From Bacillus sp. ISL-45 (GTDB lineage: Bacteria > Bacillota > Bacilli > Bacillales > Cytobacillaceae), in contig NZ_JAGGQQ010000004.1 in assembly GCF_018613195.1 (NCBI RefSeq), positions 273,375 to 337,374 of the forward strand: a stretch of DNA of 64,000 bases, in the 5' to 3' direction. The notes beneath the pieces are model-generated. The model ran no database searches and was not told where the DNA came from. It saw only the letters and a list, made by a program, of their open reading frames with translations. Position numbers and translations under genes: made by a program. This document shows positions 1-8,923 of this stretch, piece after piece; within the stretch, counting starts at the first letter, position 1; each line of letters opens with the position of its first letter.

Positions 1-1538
1 AAGATTGTCAGGATTTCTGAGTCTTCGTCAAGCATCTGATCCAATAGTTCCTTGGCTGCCTTGACTTTGTCCGGATCCTTCAGGACGATCTTTCCATCGG
101 CAAGGCCCATGAAATCTCCTGTTGAAATTTCAAGGCCGTCTATACTCGTATCACGGACAGCATATGTCAGCTGGCCCGTTTTCACATGCTGCATTGCCTC
201 AGTCATTGCTTCTTTGTTGTCACCAGGTTCAGCTGATGGGTTAAATGAAAGCAATGCTGTCATACCCTGAGGCACAGTTTTAGAAGGGATGACGACCACC
301 TCTTCCTCCGCTACCTCTGCAGCCTGCTCAGCGGCCATGATGATGTTTTTATTGTTCGGCAGGATGATGACCTTGCGCGCATTCACTTCTTTGATCGCCT
401 TAATGATATCCTCTGTACTCGGATTCATTGTCTGGCCGCCTTCGATCACCGCGTTGGCACCAATGCTGCGGAAAAGCTCAGCGATTCCGGAACCCATTGA
501 GACTGCGACGATTCCGTACTCCCGTCTTTCCTTCTTTGACTCAGCAGCCTGAGTTCGAAGTGGGGTAGATGATTCGCCGACAATATCAGTGTGCTGCTGG
601 CGCATATTTTCAATTTTCATATTGATGAGGTTTCCGTATCTTTGTCCATACGTCAATACCTCGCCGGGCTGTTCTGAGTGGATATGTACCTTTACAACTT
701 CGTCATCGGAAATTACCAGAAGTGAATCTCCATAATTACTCAAGTCCTGGCGGAAGTTTTCCTCAGAAAATGCTTCTTTTCCTTCAAGCCTAACCATGAA
801 TTCAGTACAATAGCCGAATTCGATATCTTCAGTGTTCATGTGGCTCTGGACGCTCTTATGATGCTCAGCGCTGACAAGCTCATTCATATTCGGCATTGCA
901 GATGGGGAATCTGAAAGCTTTTCACCTTTCAATTCTGCAAGGAAGCCTTCATAAACGAACACAAGACCCTGTCCGCCACTATCTACTACTCCTACTTCCT
1001 TTAGGACGGGAAGTAAATCAGGTGTGCGGTTTAATGATGCCTTCGCTTCTTTCAGCACTTCTTCCATCAAGCCAATAAGGCTTTCATGGTTCTTGGCAAC
1101 AGCTACAGCATGCCTTGCAGCATCCTTTGCTACTGTTAAAATCGTGCCTTCCACAGGTTTCATGACAGCTTTATAAGCTGTTTCAACACCTGCATTCAAC
1201 GCAGCGGCAAACTCTACAGAGTTCACAGTTGGCTTAGTTTCGATTGCTTTTGCAAAACCGCGGAATAACTGGGAAAGGATAACCCCAGAGTTACCTCTCG
1301 CTCCCATAAGCAAGCCTTTGGCAAGCGCAGAACCAACCTTCCCGATATGTTCCTGTACATTGTTCTTAACTTCCTTGGCACCGGAAGTCATGGATAAATT
1401 CATATTCGTTCCCGTATCACCATCAGGAACAGGGAAGACGTTCAGTGCGTCGACATACTTGGCATTCGCCGCCAAATGGTTGGCACCCTGAATCACCATC
1501 TCCGCAAAACGTTTTCCGTCTAGAACATTAATAGACAC
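1..1538 (-). CDS. fakA: Fatty acid kinase catalytic subunit FakA (YloV), C-terminus cut by window edge
   Basis: FakA phosphorylates fatty acids held by a DegV-type FakB protein, feeding exogenous acids into phospholipid synthesis. The window holds about 512 codons; the family is about 550 residues, so roughly 40 are missing beyond base 1. The start is GTG at 1538, preceded by GAGGAGGAAAG. The N-terminal DhaL-type kinase domain shows NVFPVPDGDTGTNM near residues 33-46, whose Asp residues bind Mg-ATP. It lies 15 bases downstream of yloU and is surely cotranscribed. An ATG-only ORF search would miss it. Function is from family knowledge; no FakB gene is visible here. Confidence 0.93.
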   Translation of the reverse strand, partial: MSINVLDGKRFAEMVIQGANHLAANAKYVDALNVFPVPDGDTGTNMNLSMTSGAKEVKNNVQEHIGKVGSALAKGLLMGARGNSGVILSQLFRGFAKAIETKPTVNSVEFAAALNAGVETAYKAVMKPVEGTILTVAKDAARHAVAVAKNHESLIGLMEEVLKEAKASLNRTPDLLPVLKEVGVVDSGGQGLVFVYEGFLAELKGEKLSDSPSAMPNMNELVSAEHHKSVQSHMNTEDIEFGYCTEFMVRLEGKEAFSEENFRQDLSNYGDSLLVISDDEVVKVHIHSEQPGEVLTYGQRYGNLINMKIENMRQQHTDIVGESSTPLRTQAAESKKERREYGIVAVSMGSGIAELFRSIGANAVIEGGQTMNPSTEDIIKAIKEVNARKVIILPNNKNIIMAAEQAAEVAEEEVVVIPSKTVPQGMTALLSFNPSAEPGDNKEAMTEAMQHVKTGQLTYAVRDTSIDGLEISTGDFMGLADGKIVLKDPDKVKAAKELLDQMLDEDSEILTI

Positions 1539-1553
1539 AAATCTTTCCTCCTC

Positions 1554-1916
1554 TTACGGGTTCGTTACACGAACTCCCTGAACGTAAATATTCACCGAGT
1601 CAACTGCCAGCCCTACAGTTTTATCAAGAGTGTATTTTACCTTTGACTGGACATTGTGGGCAACCTCGGAAATTTTCGTCCCATAGCTCACAATAATATA
1701 CATATCAATATGTACTTCCTCGTTTTCCTGGCGAACGATTACTCCGCGAGTGAAATTCTCCCTGCGCAAAATATCTGTCAATCCGTCCTTGATCTGGTTC
1801 TTTGAAGCCATCCCGACAATACCATAACAATCGACCGCTGCGCCGCCCGCAATCGTTGCAATGACGTCATTTGATATATCAATTTGTCCGTACTTCGTTT
1901 TTAGCTCGATGGACAT
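1554..1916 (-). CDS. yloU: Asp23/Gls24 family envelope stress protein YloU
   Basis: Small cytoplasmic protein of the Asp23/Gls24 family (DUF322), 120 residues. Homologues include the alkaline shock protein Asp23, tied to the cell envelope in staphylococci; the biochemical role of YloU is not settled. Typical family features are the N-terminal YGQIDISNDVIATIAGGAA segment and the C-terminal VNIYVQGVRV strand. The ATG follows AAGGGGGAACGA. It starts the yloU-fakA operon and is divergent from rpmB. A plausible sigma-A promoter lies at 1958-1986. The pairing with fakA is conserved in Bacillaceae as I recall, suggesting a link to membrane lipid state, but that is inference. Confidence 0.93.
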   Translation of the reverse strand: MSIELKTKYGQIDISNDVIATIAGGAAVDCYGIVGMASKNQIKDGLTDILRRENFTRGVIVRQENEEVHIDMYIIVSYGTKISEVAHNVQSKVKYTLDKTVGLAVDSVNIYVQGVRVTNP

Positions 1917-1957
1917 GATTCGTTCCCCCTTTGGAAAAATAGCATTATGCTACAGTT

Positions 1958-1986
1958 ATTTTACTATAAGCCAAGCAATTTTTAAA
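1958..1986 (-). promoter_or_regulatory. Putative sigma-A promoter of yloU-fakA
   Basis: On the minus strand a TTTAAA hexamer (1981-1986) is followed after 17 bases by TAAAAT (1958-1963), about 40 bases before the yloU start. The -10 matches the consensus at 5 of 6 positions, the -35 at 4 of 6. Spacing and distance suit a vegetative promoter; no experiment supports it. Confidence 0.5.
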
Positions 1987-2070
1987 GTTATTCTGCCCTA
2001 CCCTTTATTATTCAGCAAGAATCTCAACTATATGTCAAGGTTTTTTTCTTTATAGCTTTCGTCAGAAGTA

Positions 2071-2099
2071 TTGCAAATGCGAAATTTCTATGATAAATT
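2071..2099 (+). promoter_or_regulatory. Possible sigma-A promoter of rpmB
   Basis: TTGCAA (2071-2076), a 17-base spacer and TAAATT (2094-2099) on the plus strand, about 110 bases before rpmB. Both hexamers match at 4 of 6 positions. If correct, rpmB has a leader of roughly 105 bases, in which I recognise no known ribosomal protein operator. Confidence 0.35.
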
Positions 2100-2210
2100 A
2101 TTAAAGTATGTCAGAGAAGAGGTTATCCTGTTTAATTCGCAGTTCTGACGATATGCAAATAATTGCAGCAAAAAATAGTATCAGCTTTTGTCAGTTAGGA
2201 GGGAAATCAT

Positions 2211-2399
2211 ATGCCACGTAAATGTGTAGTAACTGGTAAATCAACTCGTTCTGGTAACGCACGCTCTCACGCAATGAACGCTAACAAGCGTACATGGGGT
2301 GCTAACCTTCAAAAAGTACGTATTCTTGTAGACGGTAAGCCTAAGCGTGTTTGGGTATCTGCAAGAGCTCTAAGATCAGGTAAAGTTGAACGCGTATAA
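2211..2399 (+). CDS. rpmB: 50S ribosomal protein L28
   Basis: L28 is a basic 62-residue protein of the large ribosomal subunit. The start [10 protein letters not shown] and the motif [17 protein letters not shown] are diagnostic. A single Cys remains, so this is a non-zinc form rather than the four-Cys paralogue. An AGGAGGGAAATCAT ribosome binding site precedes the ATG. The gene is monocistronic, stands against its minus-strand neighbours and is followed directly by a terminator. Codon use looks highly expressed (many CGT, GGT, GTA). This orientation beside spoVM and yloU matches B. subtilis. Confidence 0.98.
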   Translation: MPRKCVVTGKSTRSGNARSHAMNANKRTWGANLQKVRILVDGKPKRVWVSARALRSGKVERV

Positions 2400-2453
2400 T
2401 TAAAAAAGTCGCAGATATTCTGCCTGGCTCCAGCAGCCGGCAGGAAACTGCAC

Positions 2454-2480
2454 GGCATCCAAGAGGGTGCCTTTTTTATT
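2454..2480 (+). terminator. Rho-independent terminator of rpmB
   Basis: GGCATCC, a 4-base AAGA loop and GGGTGCC form a 7-bp stem (one G-U pair), followed on the plus strand by TTTTTTATTTTT. It lies 55 bases after the rpmB stop. Confidence 0.85.
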
Positions 2481-2540
2481 TTTCTTTGACCTTTGACTTA
2501 CAAAAGTATCCTCAAGATCATTCTTCCCAATTGACGGCAA

Positions 2541-2570
2541 AATAATAGCACCCCGTTTCCAGGGTGCCAA
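2541..2570 (-). terminator. Probable terminator of spoVM
   Basis: On the minus strand GCACCC and GGGTGC flank a short loop and are followed by TATTATTTTG, about 45 bases after the spoVM stop. With the rpmB terminator it insulates the two convergent genes. Confidence 0.6.
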
Positions 2571-2611
2571 TGGAGCTTCCATACTCTCTCTTCACTTCAC
2601 TTTTATTGGTT

Positions 2612-2692
2612 CTATTCCTTTTTGAATGCACCTAACATCGCCCGTACGAGGCCCCCTAAAAATTTAGGCAGTTTGATTGTATAGAATCTCAT
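2612..2692 (-). CDS. spoVM: Stage V sporulation protein M (26-residue amphipathic peptide)
   Basis: SpoVM is the tiny mother-cell peptide that lies flat on the convex forespore membrane and anchors the SpoIVA basement layer of the coat. The reading frame encodes 26 residues: MRFYTIKLPKFLGG, then a helix with R18, then AMLGAFKKE. It is nearly identical to the B. subtilis peptide, including Pro9, which family studies link to curvature sensing. A strong GGAGGGACGGT site precedes the ATG and a TAG ends it at 2612. The gene sits alone between thiN and rpmB, its conserved place. In B. subtilis it is sigma-E dependent; upstream TATACTGT could be part of such a promoter, but this is weak. Confidence 0.97.
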   Translation of the reverse strand: MRFYTIKLPKFLGGLVRAMLGAFKKE

Positions 2693-2829
2693 ACCGTCCC
2701 TCCTCACCATCTCTCGAAAACCAGTCTTCTTTCTGCATCCGTACAGTATATTCGCTGGTATGCAAAAATTGCTCCTTTCATGTGAATCCTTGAATTCAAT
2801 TACATGAATAGAGCTTCAGGGAAGACTTT

Positions 2830-3477
2830 TCAATCCTTGCTTCTTACAACTAATAATATGCCTTCAGAAAATGAAAAAGTACCATGACCTCTAATAAGTT
2901 CATTACTAATACATAGTGTCGACCCCATAGGAATATGACAGTCATTTAATGGGTATTTAAAATTTTCTAGCGTCATGCCAGAGACTGCTGGTGTTACAGG
3001 GAGGAAGGAAACATACTTAAAATCATCGAGCTTGCTGACTGTGTAGGCGCCTGGTCCTTTAATATACAAGATATTTTTTTTATCAATTATTTCGATATGG
3101 ATGGAAGATCCGTCCTGAAGGGGCTTGACCAGCAGCTGGATATTTGCCATTAGATGGTCCAGCCTTCCACCAGTTGCGCCAAATACTTTTATGGATTCTG
3201 GTTCCTGCTCAAGTGCCCAGTTTAAAGCTAGTTCCATATCTGTCTCATCTTTTTCAGGCTTGAATTTATTCATGTCGGAAACAGCTTCTTCAATCTCTGC
3301 CAACTCTGCTTCTGAAACGGAGTCAAAATCCCCGAAGGCTGCTGATGGCTTGATACCAGCCTTCAATAAATAAAATACACCTCTATCAATCCCAATCCAG
3401 ATAACATTCCTATCATCATATAAATGGAAATCTGGTATCAGGTTGGACGGTCCTCCTGCTACTAAATTTATTATCAT
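2830..3477 (-). CDS. thiN: Thiamine pyrophosphokinase
   Basis: ThiN transfers pyrophosphate from ATP to thiamine, giving the cofactor thiamine diphosphate in one step (salvage). The 215-residue length is usual for the bacterial type. Family landmarks are the N-terminal GIDRGVFYLL, the metal-binding AFGDFDSVS near residue 48, DETDMELAL near residue 78 and FGATGGRLDHLMAN near residue 99. It lies after rpe but is separated by the rpe terminator, so it may have a separate transcript. No TPP riboswitch is evident in front of it, as expected for a salvage kinase in Bacillus. Confidence 0.95.
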   Translation of the reverse strand: MIINLVAGGPSNLIPDFHLYDDRNVIWIGIDRGVFYLLKAGIKPSAAFGDFDSVSEAELAEIEEAVSDMNKFKPEKDETDMELALNWALEQEPESIKVFGATGGRLDHLMANIQLLVKPLQDGSSIHIEIIDKKNILYIKGPGAYTVSKLDDFKYVSFLPVTPAVSGMTLENFKYPLNDCHIPMGSTLCISNELIRGHGTFSFSEGILLVVRSKD

Positions 3478-3533
3478 AAAAACTATCTCCTTTTGAACGT
3501 TTAAAGAATGGATTTGTAAAAATACATTTAGCT

Positions 3534-3570
3534 AAATAAAGCCAGCCGCATGTAACGGCTGGCTTTATTT
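3534..3570 (-). terminator. Terminator of the rpe transcript
   Basis: A perfect inverted repeat: AAATAAAGCCAGCCG pairs with CGGCTGGCTTTATTT around a 7-base loop, giving a T-rich tail on the minus strand. The arm overlaps the rpe stop codon (3569-3571). The symmetric A/T ends would also let it work on the plus strand. Confidence 0.9.
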
Positions 3571-4213
3571 ACGGTCTCAGGCTTGAGATAGCTGCTCCTC
3601 TGTCTTCCTTATTAAAGACGGCTGAACCGGCCACAAGCACGTTAGCCCCTGCTTCAATACAAAGTCTGGCTGTCTCTTCGTTCACTCCGCCATCGACTTC
3701 GATTTCAAGTTCGGGATTCAATGCATCGGCTAGTTCTTTAACCTCCCTAATCTTTGGCAGTACTGAGGAGATGAATTTCTGGCCGCCGAAGCCCGGATTG
3801 ACAGACATAAGCAGCACCATGTCGACATCCTCAATTATATGCTTCAGGCTGTCCACAGGAGTTGCAGGATTCAGGACAACCCCTGCTTTTACACCGGTAG
3901 ATTTAATTAGCTGAATCGTCCTGTGAAGATGCCTGCTCGCTTCCACATGGACCGTAATGTAATCCGCTCCGGCCTTTGCGAAAGCTTCAATATATTGATC
4001 AGGATTTTCGATCATCAAGTGAACATCAAGCGGAAGATTCGTTACCGGCCTGATTGCTTCGACAATCAATGGCCCAATTGTAATATTAGGGACAAAATGT
4101 CCATCCATTACATCCACATGAATATAATCAGCGCCACCCCGCTCGACATCTTTGATTTCTTCCCCCAGGCGGGCAAAGTCTGCTGATAAAATGGAAGGTG
4201 CAATTTTCACCAT
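3569..4213 (-). CDS. rpe: Ribulose-phosphate 3-epimerase
   Basis: Interconverts ribulose 5-phosphate and xylulose 5-phosphate in the pentose phosphate pathway. The 214-residue TIM barrel starts [14 protein letters not shown]. It carries the metal ligands in [12 protein letters not shown] (about 33-44), the LDVHLM strand near 62-67, [10 protein letters not shown] near 139-148 and the second signature EVDGGVN near 173-179. The gene is two bases from rsgA and ends in its own terminator. Linkage of prpC-prkC-rsgA-rpe-thiN is conserved in Bacillus, apparently as a transcription unit rather than a pathway. Confidence 0.97.
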   Translation of the reverse strand: MVKIAPSILSADFARLGEEIKDVERGGADYIHVDVMDGHFVPNITIGPLIVEAIRPVTNLPLDVHLMIENPDQYIEAFAKAGADYITVHVEASRHLHRTIQLIKSTGVKAGVVLNPATPVDSLKHIIEDVDMVLLMSVNPGFGGQKFISSVLPKIREVKELADALNPELEIEVDGGVNEETARLCIEAGANVLVAGSAVFNKEDRGAAISSLRP

Positions 4214-4215
4214 GT

Positions 4216-5097
4216 TCAGTACCTCGGCTTTCTATCTTTGATTTCTAACAAAAAGTCCTTATAATGCGAGTATCTGTATTCAGGCAAAGCTTCTGACTCG
4301 ACTGCCGCTTTGACGGCACACTTGGGCTCAGCCATATGAAGGCAGCCGCGGAATTTGCAATCCTCACTGATCTCAGCTATGTCCGGGAAGCATGAGTTCA
4401 ACTCTTCAGCCTCAATCTCTGTAAATTCCAGCGAACTGAAACCAGGAGTGTCAGCAACCAGACCATTATTGATGGTAATCAGCTCAACATGCCTTGTTGT
4501 ATGCTTACCCCTGCCCAGATGGGAGGATATGTCATCGGTCTTCAACTCCAGATCTGGTCGGATTGCATTCAGCAGAGAAGATTTTCCAACTCCGGATTGA
4601 CCAGCAAAAACAGATATCTTGCCCTCAATATGAGGTTTTAATTTTTCCAGGCCTTCTGAAGTTTCGGATGAAGTAAAAATAACCTCATAGCCTGCTTTCC
4701 GATAGTCCTCCGCGAATTCCTCGAGCCGGGACTTTTGTTCTTCATTGGTTAGATCCATTTTCGTAATGCAGATGAGTGGCTCGATTTGGTTATATTCAAC
4801 AAGTACCAAAAACCTGTCGAGCAAAGCAGTACTGAAGTCAGGTTCTACAGCTGAAAATACAAGGATGGCCTGGTCTACATTCGCGATTGGCGGGCGGACC
4901 AACTCATTCTTCCGGCTTTTGACTTCCAGGATATAGCCTTCCTTATCATTCTCAGCCTGGAAAACGACCTCGTCACCTACGAGCGGCGTAACCTTGTTTT
5001 TGCGAAAAACACCGCGGCCGCGGCACTGGACAACTCCCTCGCCATTCGCAACATAATAAAAACCGCTCAGCGCCTTAATAATTTTGCCCTCAGGCAT
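4216..5097 (-). CDS. rsgA: Ribosome small subunit biogenesis GTPase RsgA
   Basis: RsgA (YloQ/CpgA) is a circularly permuted GTPase that checks maturation of the 30S decoding centre. In 293 residues it has an N-terminal OB fold, then the G4 motif TKMD near residue 112, then the P-loop GQSGVGKSS near residue 166 and DTPGF (G3) near 217, in the permuted order typical of the family. A C-terminal zinc knuckle carries Cys residues in [15 protein letters not shown] and PKCAV. In B. subtilis the protein is a substrate of the kinase PrkC, encoded 18 bases upstream here, so cotranscription fits a regulatory link. Confidence 0.97.
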   Translation of the reverse strand: MPEGKIIKALSGFYYVANGEGVVQCRGRGVFRKNKVTPLVGDEVVFQAENDKEGYILEVKSRKNELVRPPIANVDQAILVFSAVEPDFSTALLDRFLVLVEYNQIEPLICITKMDLTNEEQKSRLEEFAEDYRKAGYEVIFTSSETSEGLEKLKPHIEGKISVFAGQSGVGKSSLLNAIRPDLELKTDDISSHLGRGKHTTRHVELITINNGLVADTPGFSSLEFTEIEAEELNSCFPDIAEISEDCKFRGCLHMAEPKCAVKAAVESEALPEYRYSHYKDFLLEIKDRKPRY

Positions 5098-5115
5098 AGC
5101 AACACTCCCTGTCTG

Positions 5116-7068
5116 TTAGTCTTCTGGATAATCAACGCTGCCACTAGCAAAGACTTCTCCATCCCGCATAATTCTATAATGAGCTTTTTTTCCAGGCGCA
5201 ATTAAAAATTCGAGACTTACAATTGTGTCCTCTGTAATTTCAATGATGTCGTATGGAGTTCCGTCTGTATGGTTTACGTCATTCATATATATTGTGAGTT
5301 CTTGCGGTAGCCCTTCTTCTTTAGGCTGATATGGTACGGTAATTTCAAGTGTTTTTTCTTTAGGTACTGGCTCAGGTCCTTTTGAAATGACAACCCTTAC
5401 CTTACTGCCTGGTGGCAGCTCAGTTCCTGCTTCAGGTTTTTGGGAAATGACCGATCCGCCGGTTATCGTATCATGATACGCTTCTTCCGTGCTATCAATG
5501 TTGAGGCCGCTGGTGTCAGCATAAACCTCCAGATTTCTTTGGTTGTATCCTGTTAAATCCTGCAGAGTTACCAATTCAGGCCCCTTGCTTACCTTAAACT
5601 CTACTGTTGTTTCTTCTGGGATGACGGATTCACCACCAGATGGATTCTGATCAAGAATGGTACCCGGATCATTATCGTCATGCTCTTCGGTTTTGTTGAC
5701 CTTGAAGCCTTTTTCCTCAAGCAGGCTGACGACATCCTCGTAATTCCTGCCCCTATAATCCGATAATTCCACTGTTTCTTTGCCGGTACTGATATACAAG
5801 TCGATTTCATTTCCTTCTTTAATCATTTTTCCAGCTTTCGGATTAGTTCGGATTACATTTCCTTCTTCGACTTCCTCATCACTGATTTCATTTATATCCC
5901 CGGTAACAAAGCCAGCTGACATGAGTTTAGCGACTGCTTCCTCAACTTCCATGCCGCTTACATCAGGCACTTCTTTTTCCTTTGGCCCGAATAAGTCAGG
6001 TCCCATCGTTACCATTACTATTCCCGCAGTCAAGATCAATAAAAACATAACCGTCAGTATGATCGGCCATTTCTTTTTCTTCTTTTTTTCAGGCTTTGCC
6101 ATCGGAGCTTGTTCCTGTGAAGCAGGAGCGTCTTTCCGTACGATTGTTTCGTCAAGATTATGATAAGGCCGGTCATTCGTTATAATTGGTATTGCTTTTG
6201 TCGCTTCATCGTCTTCTGGTATGGCGAACTTCCCTTCATTCAAACGTTTGGCATCAAGTGCCGTACCCAGGTCCTCTTCCATTTCATCGACTGTATCATA
6301 GCGATGGAAAGGATCCTTCGCAGTCGCCTTGAGAACGACATTCTCTACGCTCTGAGGGATTTGCGGATTCCACCTTTTTAGGGATGGTGTCTCGGACTGT
6401 AAATGTTTCAGTGCTATGGAAACAGCAGATTCACCTGAGAACGGCAGTCTTCCTGTAAGCAATTCAAACATGACAATCCCAATCGAATAAATATCCGATT
6501 TTTTGTTCGCCATGCCTCCTCTTGCTTGTTCAGGAGAAAGATAATGAACAGACCCCAGCACTGAATTCGTTTGCGTGATACTGGTTGCGCTTAAAGCCAT
6601 CGCTATTCCGAAATCGGTAATTTTCACTGTACCGCTGCTGTCGATCAGGATGTTGTGCGGCTTGATATCCCGGTGGACAATATGATTATGATGGGCATGT
6701 GAAATCGCGGAAGTAAGCTGCTTCATAATGTCCAGGGCTTCTTCTACCGGAACAGGCGCGTGCTGTTGTATGTACTGCTTCAATGTCTGGCCATCGACAT
6801 ATTCCATCACAATATAGTATAGCCCGTCCTCTTCACCCACATCATATATACTGACGATATTGGGGTGGGCAAGACTGGTTGCGGATTGCGCTTCTCTATG
6901 GAACCTGCGGATGAATTCATCATCATTGGCAAAATCGAGACGAAGCATTTTGACCGCTACATCCCTGTCAAGAATCATGTCATGGGCAAGGTAGACATTC
7001 GCCATGCCTCCGCCGCCGATCATGCCCTTGATTTTATAACGCCCGCTGATTCTTTTTCCGATAATCAT
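5116..7068 (-). CDS. prkC: PASTA-domain Ser/Thr protein kinase PrkC
   Basis: Membrane kinase that senses muropeptides and acts in germination and stationary-phase physiology. With ATG at 7068 (AGGTGA five bases before it) it has 650 residues. A GTG three codons earlier at 7077 overlaps the prpC stop and is an alternative. The kinase domain shows the glycine loop GGGGMANVYLA, catalytic Lys40 in VAVKML, HRDIKPHNIL and DFGIAM. A lysine-rich stretch and one transmembrane helix follow near 335-355. Three extracellular PASTA repeats then cover about 360-565 and a C-terminal domain about 75 residues. It is paired with phosphatase prpC, as in most Firmicutes. Confidence 0.96.
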   Translation of the reverse strand: MIIGKRISGRYKIKGMIGGGGMANVYLAHDMILDRDVAVKMLRLDFANDDEFIRRFHREAQSATSLAHPNIVSIYDVGEEDGLYYIVMEYVDGQTLKQYIQQHAPVPVEEALDIMKQLTSAISHAHHNHIVHRDIKPHNILIDSSGTVKITDFGIAMALSATSITQTNSVLGSVHYLSPEQARGGMANKKSDIYSIGIVMFELLTGRLPFSGESAVSIALKHLQSETPSLKRWNPQIPQSVENVVLKATAKDPFHRYDTVDEMEEDLGTALDAKRLNEGKFAIPEDDEATKAIPIITNDRPYHNLDETIVRKDAPASQEQAPMAKPEKKKKKKWPIILTVMFLLILTAGIVMVTMGPDLFGPKEKEVPDVSGMEVEEAVAKLMSAGFVTGDINEISDEEVEEGNVIRTNPKAGKMIKEGNEIDLYISTGKETVELSDYRGRNYEDVVSLLEEKGFKVNKTEEHDDNDPGTILDQNPSGGESVIPEETTVEFKVSKGPELVTLQDLTGYNQRNLEVYADTSGLNIDSTEEAYHDTITGGSVISQKPEAGTELPPGSKVRVVISKGPEPVPKEKTLEITVPYQPKEEGLPQELTIYMNDVNHTDGTPYDIIEITEDTIVSLEFLIAPGKKAHYRIMRDGEVFASGSVDYPED

Positions 7069-7073
7069 ATTCT

Positions 7074-7826
7074 TCACCTGCCCTCGTTGAATTCCTGGTA
7101 TTCGACGATAGCAAGAGTTATATTATCTTCGCCGCCGTACTCGTTTGCCCTTTTGATAAATTCTGCCGCCTTATCTTCAAGGGACATTTCTTTGTTTCTA
7201 ACGATGCTTTCCATTTCTTCCTGGCTTACTTTATTGGAAAGGCCGTCGGAACAAAGGAGCAGAGCATCTTCCTCTTCAAAGATGATCGTTTTCACATCCA
7301 TATCGACCGACTCTTCAGTCCCAAGTGCCCTTAGAAGGACATTTTTCCGCGGATGGTGTTCTGCGTCTTCCTTAGAGATTTGTCCCGAACGAACGAGTTC
7401 GTTGACAAGAGAATGATCCTCCGTCAATTGCTTGAATCCCGACTCGTTCAATAAGTAACAACGGCTGTCACCTATGTTAACGATAGTCGCGAACAGGTTC
7501 GTACAAATGGCCGCCACGATCGTTGTTCCCATACCTTCACATTCTGTATTTTTCATGGAATGCCCGAAAATATCTTTATTGGCCTGTAAAACCGCTTCTT
7601 CCATCCATTTTTCTGCTTCTTCTGCTGTATGTATCTCGGTTGAACTTTCCCAAAGATCCTTCAGATGCTTGATCGTCATTTCACTGGCAACATCACCCGC
7701 ACGGTGGCCGCCCATGCCATCTGCTACGATGGCAAGGCGCTGACCGTGAGAGTTAACAAAAATGCCGCCATTGTCTTCATTATGCAGGCGGACCTTTCCC
7801 CTGTCTGTCATGAAAACAGCCTTCAT
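7074..7826 (-). CDS. prpC: PP2C-type protein phosphatase PrpC
   Basis: Manganese-dependent Ser/Thr phosphatase opposing PrkC. The preferred start is ATG at 7826 (250 residues), preceded by GAGGTGACAAA. The reading frame stays open 22 codons further upstream into rlmN, but that extension lacks family similarity. PP2C landmarks are DRGKVRLHNEDNGG at the N-terminus, VADGMGGHRAGDVAS near 37-51, NIGDSRCYLL and the late SDGLSNKVS and EDNITLAIV, which supply the acidic metal ligands. The gene starts 4 bases after rlmN ends and abuts prkC. Confidence 0.95.
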   Translation of the reverse strand: MKAVFMTDRGKVRLHNEDNGGIFVNSHGQRLAIVADGMGGHRAGDVASEMTIKHLKDLWESSTEIHTAEEAEKWMEEAVLQANKDIFGHSMKNTECEGMGTTIVAAICTNLFATIVNIGDSRCYLLNESGFKQLTEDHSLVNELVRSGQISKEDAEHHPRKNVLLRALGTEESVDMDVKTIIFEEEDALLLCSDGLSNKVSQEEMESIVRNKEMSLEDKAAEFIKRANEYGGEDNITLAIVEYQEFNEGR

Positions 7827-7830
7827 TTTG

Positions 7831-8922
7831 TCACCTCGTCTCTTCTTTTCTTTCTTTTGCCCGAAGTTGTCCGCAAGCTGCTTCAATGTCATGCCCTTGT
7901 TCTCTTCTGATTGTCACATTCACTCCACGGTCGCGAAGTGTCCGTTCGAATTTGAAGATCTGGCTCTTTGGTGTCCTTACGTAATCACGCTCAGGTACAT
8001 AGTTGACCGGAATTAAATTGATATGGCACTTCAAACCTTTAACAAGTTCTGCGAGCTCTTCAGCGTGCTCAACCTGATCATTTACGCCCCCAAACAGCCC
8101 ATATTCAAAGCTGATTCTCCGGCCAGTTTTGTTCACATAATAACGAACGGAGTCCATCAGATCAGGAAGCTTGTAAGCCCTGTTGATTGGCATCAGCCTG
8201 CTGCGCAATTCAGTGTTTGGCGCGTGCAGAGAAATCGCAAAATTTATTTGCATATTTTCATCCGCAAATTGATAGATCTTAGGGATGATCCCGCTTGTAG
8301 ATACGGTAATATGGCGTGCACCAATGTTCATACCCTTTTCATGGTTCATAATTTTCAGGAATGAAAGCATATTGTCATAGTTATCAAACGGTTCTCCGAT
8401 ACCCATGATGACAATTGAACTTACTCTCTCATCCGTCTCATCAAGTGCCTGTTGTACTTTTACGACCTGGGCCACGATTTCTCCTGCTTCCAGATTCCTT
8501 TTTAAGCCGCCAAGGGTAGATGCGCAAAAAGTACAGCCGATCCTGCAGCCAACCTGTGTAGTTACACAGACAGAGTTTCCATACTCATGACGCATGAGCA
8601 CTGTTTCAATGGATACACCGTCCTGCAGTTCAAATAAAAATTTAATTGTTCCGTCAGATGATGTCTGCTGGATGATTGTACTCAATGTTGTCAGGACAAA
8701 ATGTTCGTCTAGCTTGTCCCGCAAAGGCTTTGCCAAATTGGACATATCCTCAAAAGAGGTGGCTCTTTTTTTGTAGAGCCAGTCAAAGATTTGTTCTGCC
8801 CTAAATGGTTTTTCTCCTTGTTCCTTCAGCCAGTCCTTCAGTTCATCAAGCTGAAGTGAATAAATGGACTTTTTCGCTGTATCCTCGGTTGCTGCATTTC
8901 TTGTTGTTTTTTCTTGTTCCAT
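7831..8922 (-). CDS. rlmN: Dual-specificity 23S rRNA A2503 / tRNA A37 methyltransferase RlmN
   Basis: Radical-SAM enzyme that methylates C2 of adenosine 2503 in 23S rRNA and A37 of some tRNAs. The 363-residue protein has an N-terminal helical domain ([19 protein letters not shown]), the CxxxCxxC cluster motif in [11 protein letters not shown] near residue 120, the GIGEP SAM strand and a C-terminal conserved Cys in ACGQLR that forms the protein-RNA intermediate. It lies one base from rsmB and four from prpC, inside a long translation and signalling operon. The sequence looks like a housekeeping RlmN, not a Cfr resistance enzyme; that is a judgement from context and length. Confidence 0.96.
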   Translation of the reverse strand: MEQEKTTRNAATEDTAKKSIYSLQLDELKDWLKEQGEKPFRAEQIFDWLYKKRATSFEDMSNLAKPLRDKLDEHFVLTTLSTIIQQTSSDGTIKFLFELQDGVSIETVLMRHEYGNSVCVTTQVGCRIGCTFCASTLGGLKRNLEAGEIVAQVVKVQQALDETDERVSSIVIMGIGEPFDNYDNMLSFLKIMNHEKGMNIGARHITVSTSGIIPKIYQFADENMQINFAISLHAPNTELRSRLMPINRAYKLPDLMDSVRYYVNKTGRRISFEYGLFGGVNDQVEHAEELAELVKGLKCHINLIPVNYVPERDYVRTPKSQIFKFERTLRDRGVNVTIRREQGHDIEAACGQLRAKERKEETR

Positions 8923-8923
8923 G

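Noticed and set aside
2400-2582. Minus-strand frame of 60 codons between rpmB and spoVM
   Set aside because: Spans both terminators and lacks a ribosome site.
2693-2829. Riboswitch in front of thiN or spoVM
   Set aside because: No TPP or other riboswitch consensus could be recognised.
7831-8922. Cfr-type antibiotic resistance methyltransferase
   Set aside because: Length, position between rsmB and prpC and overall sequence match the housekeeping RlmN.
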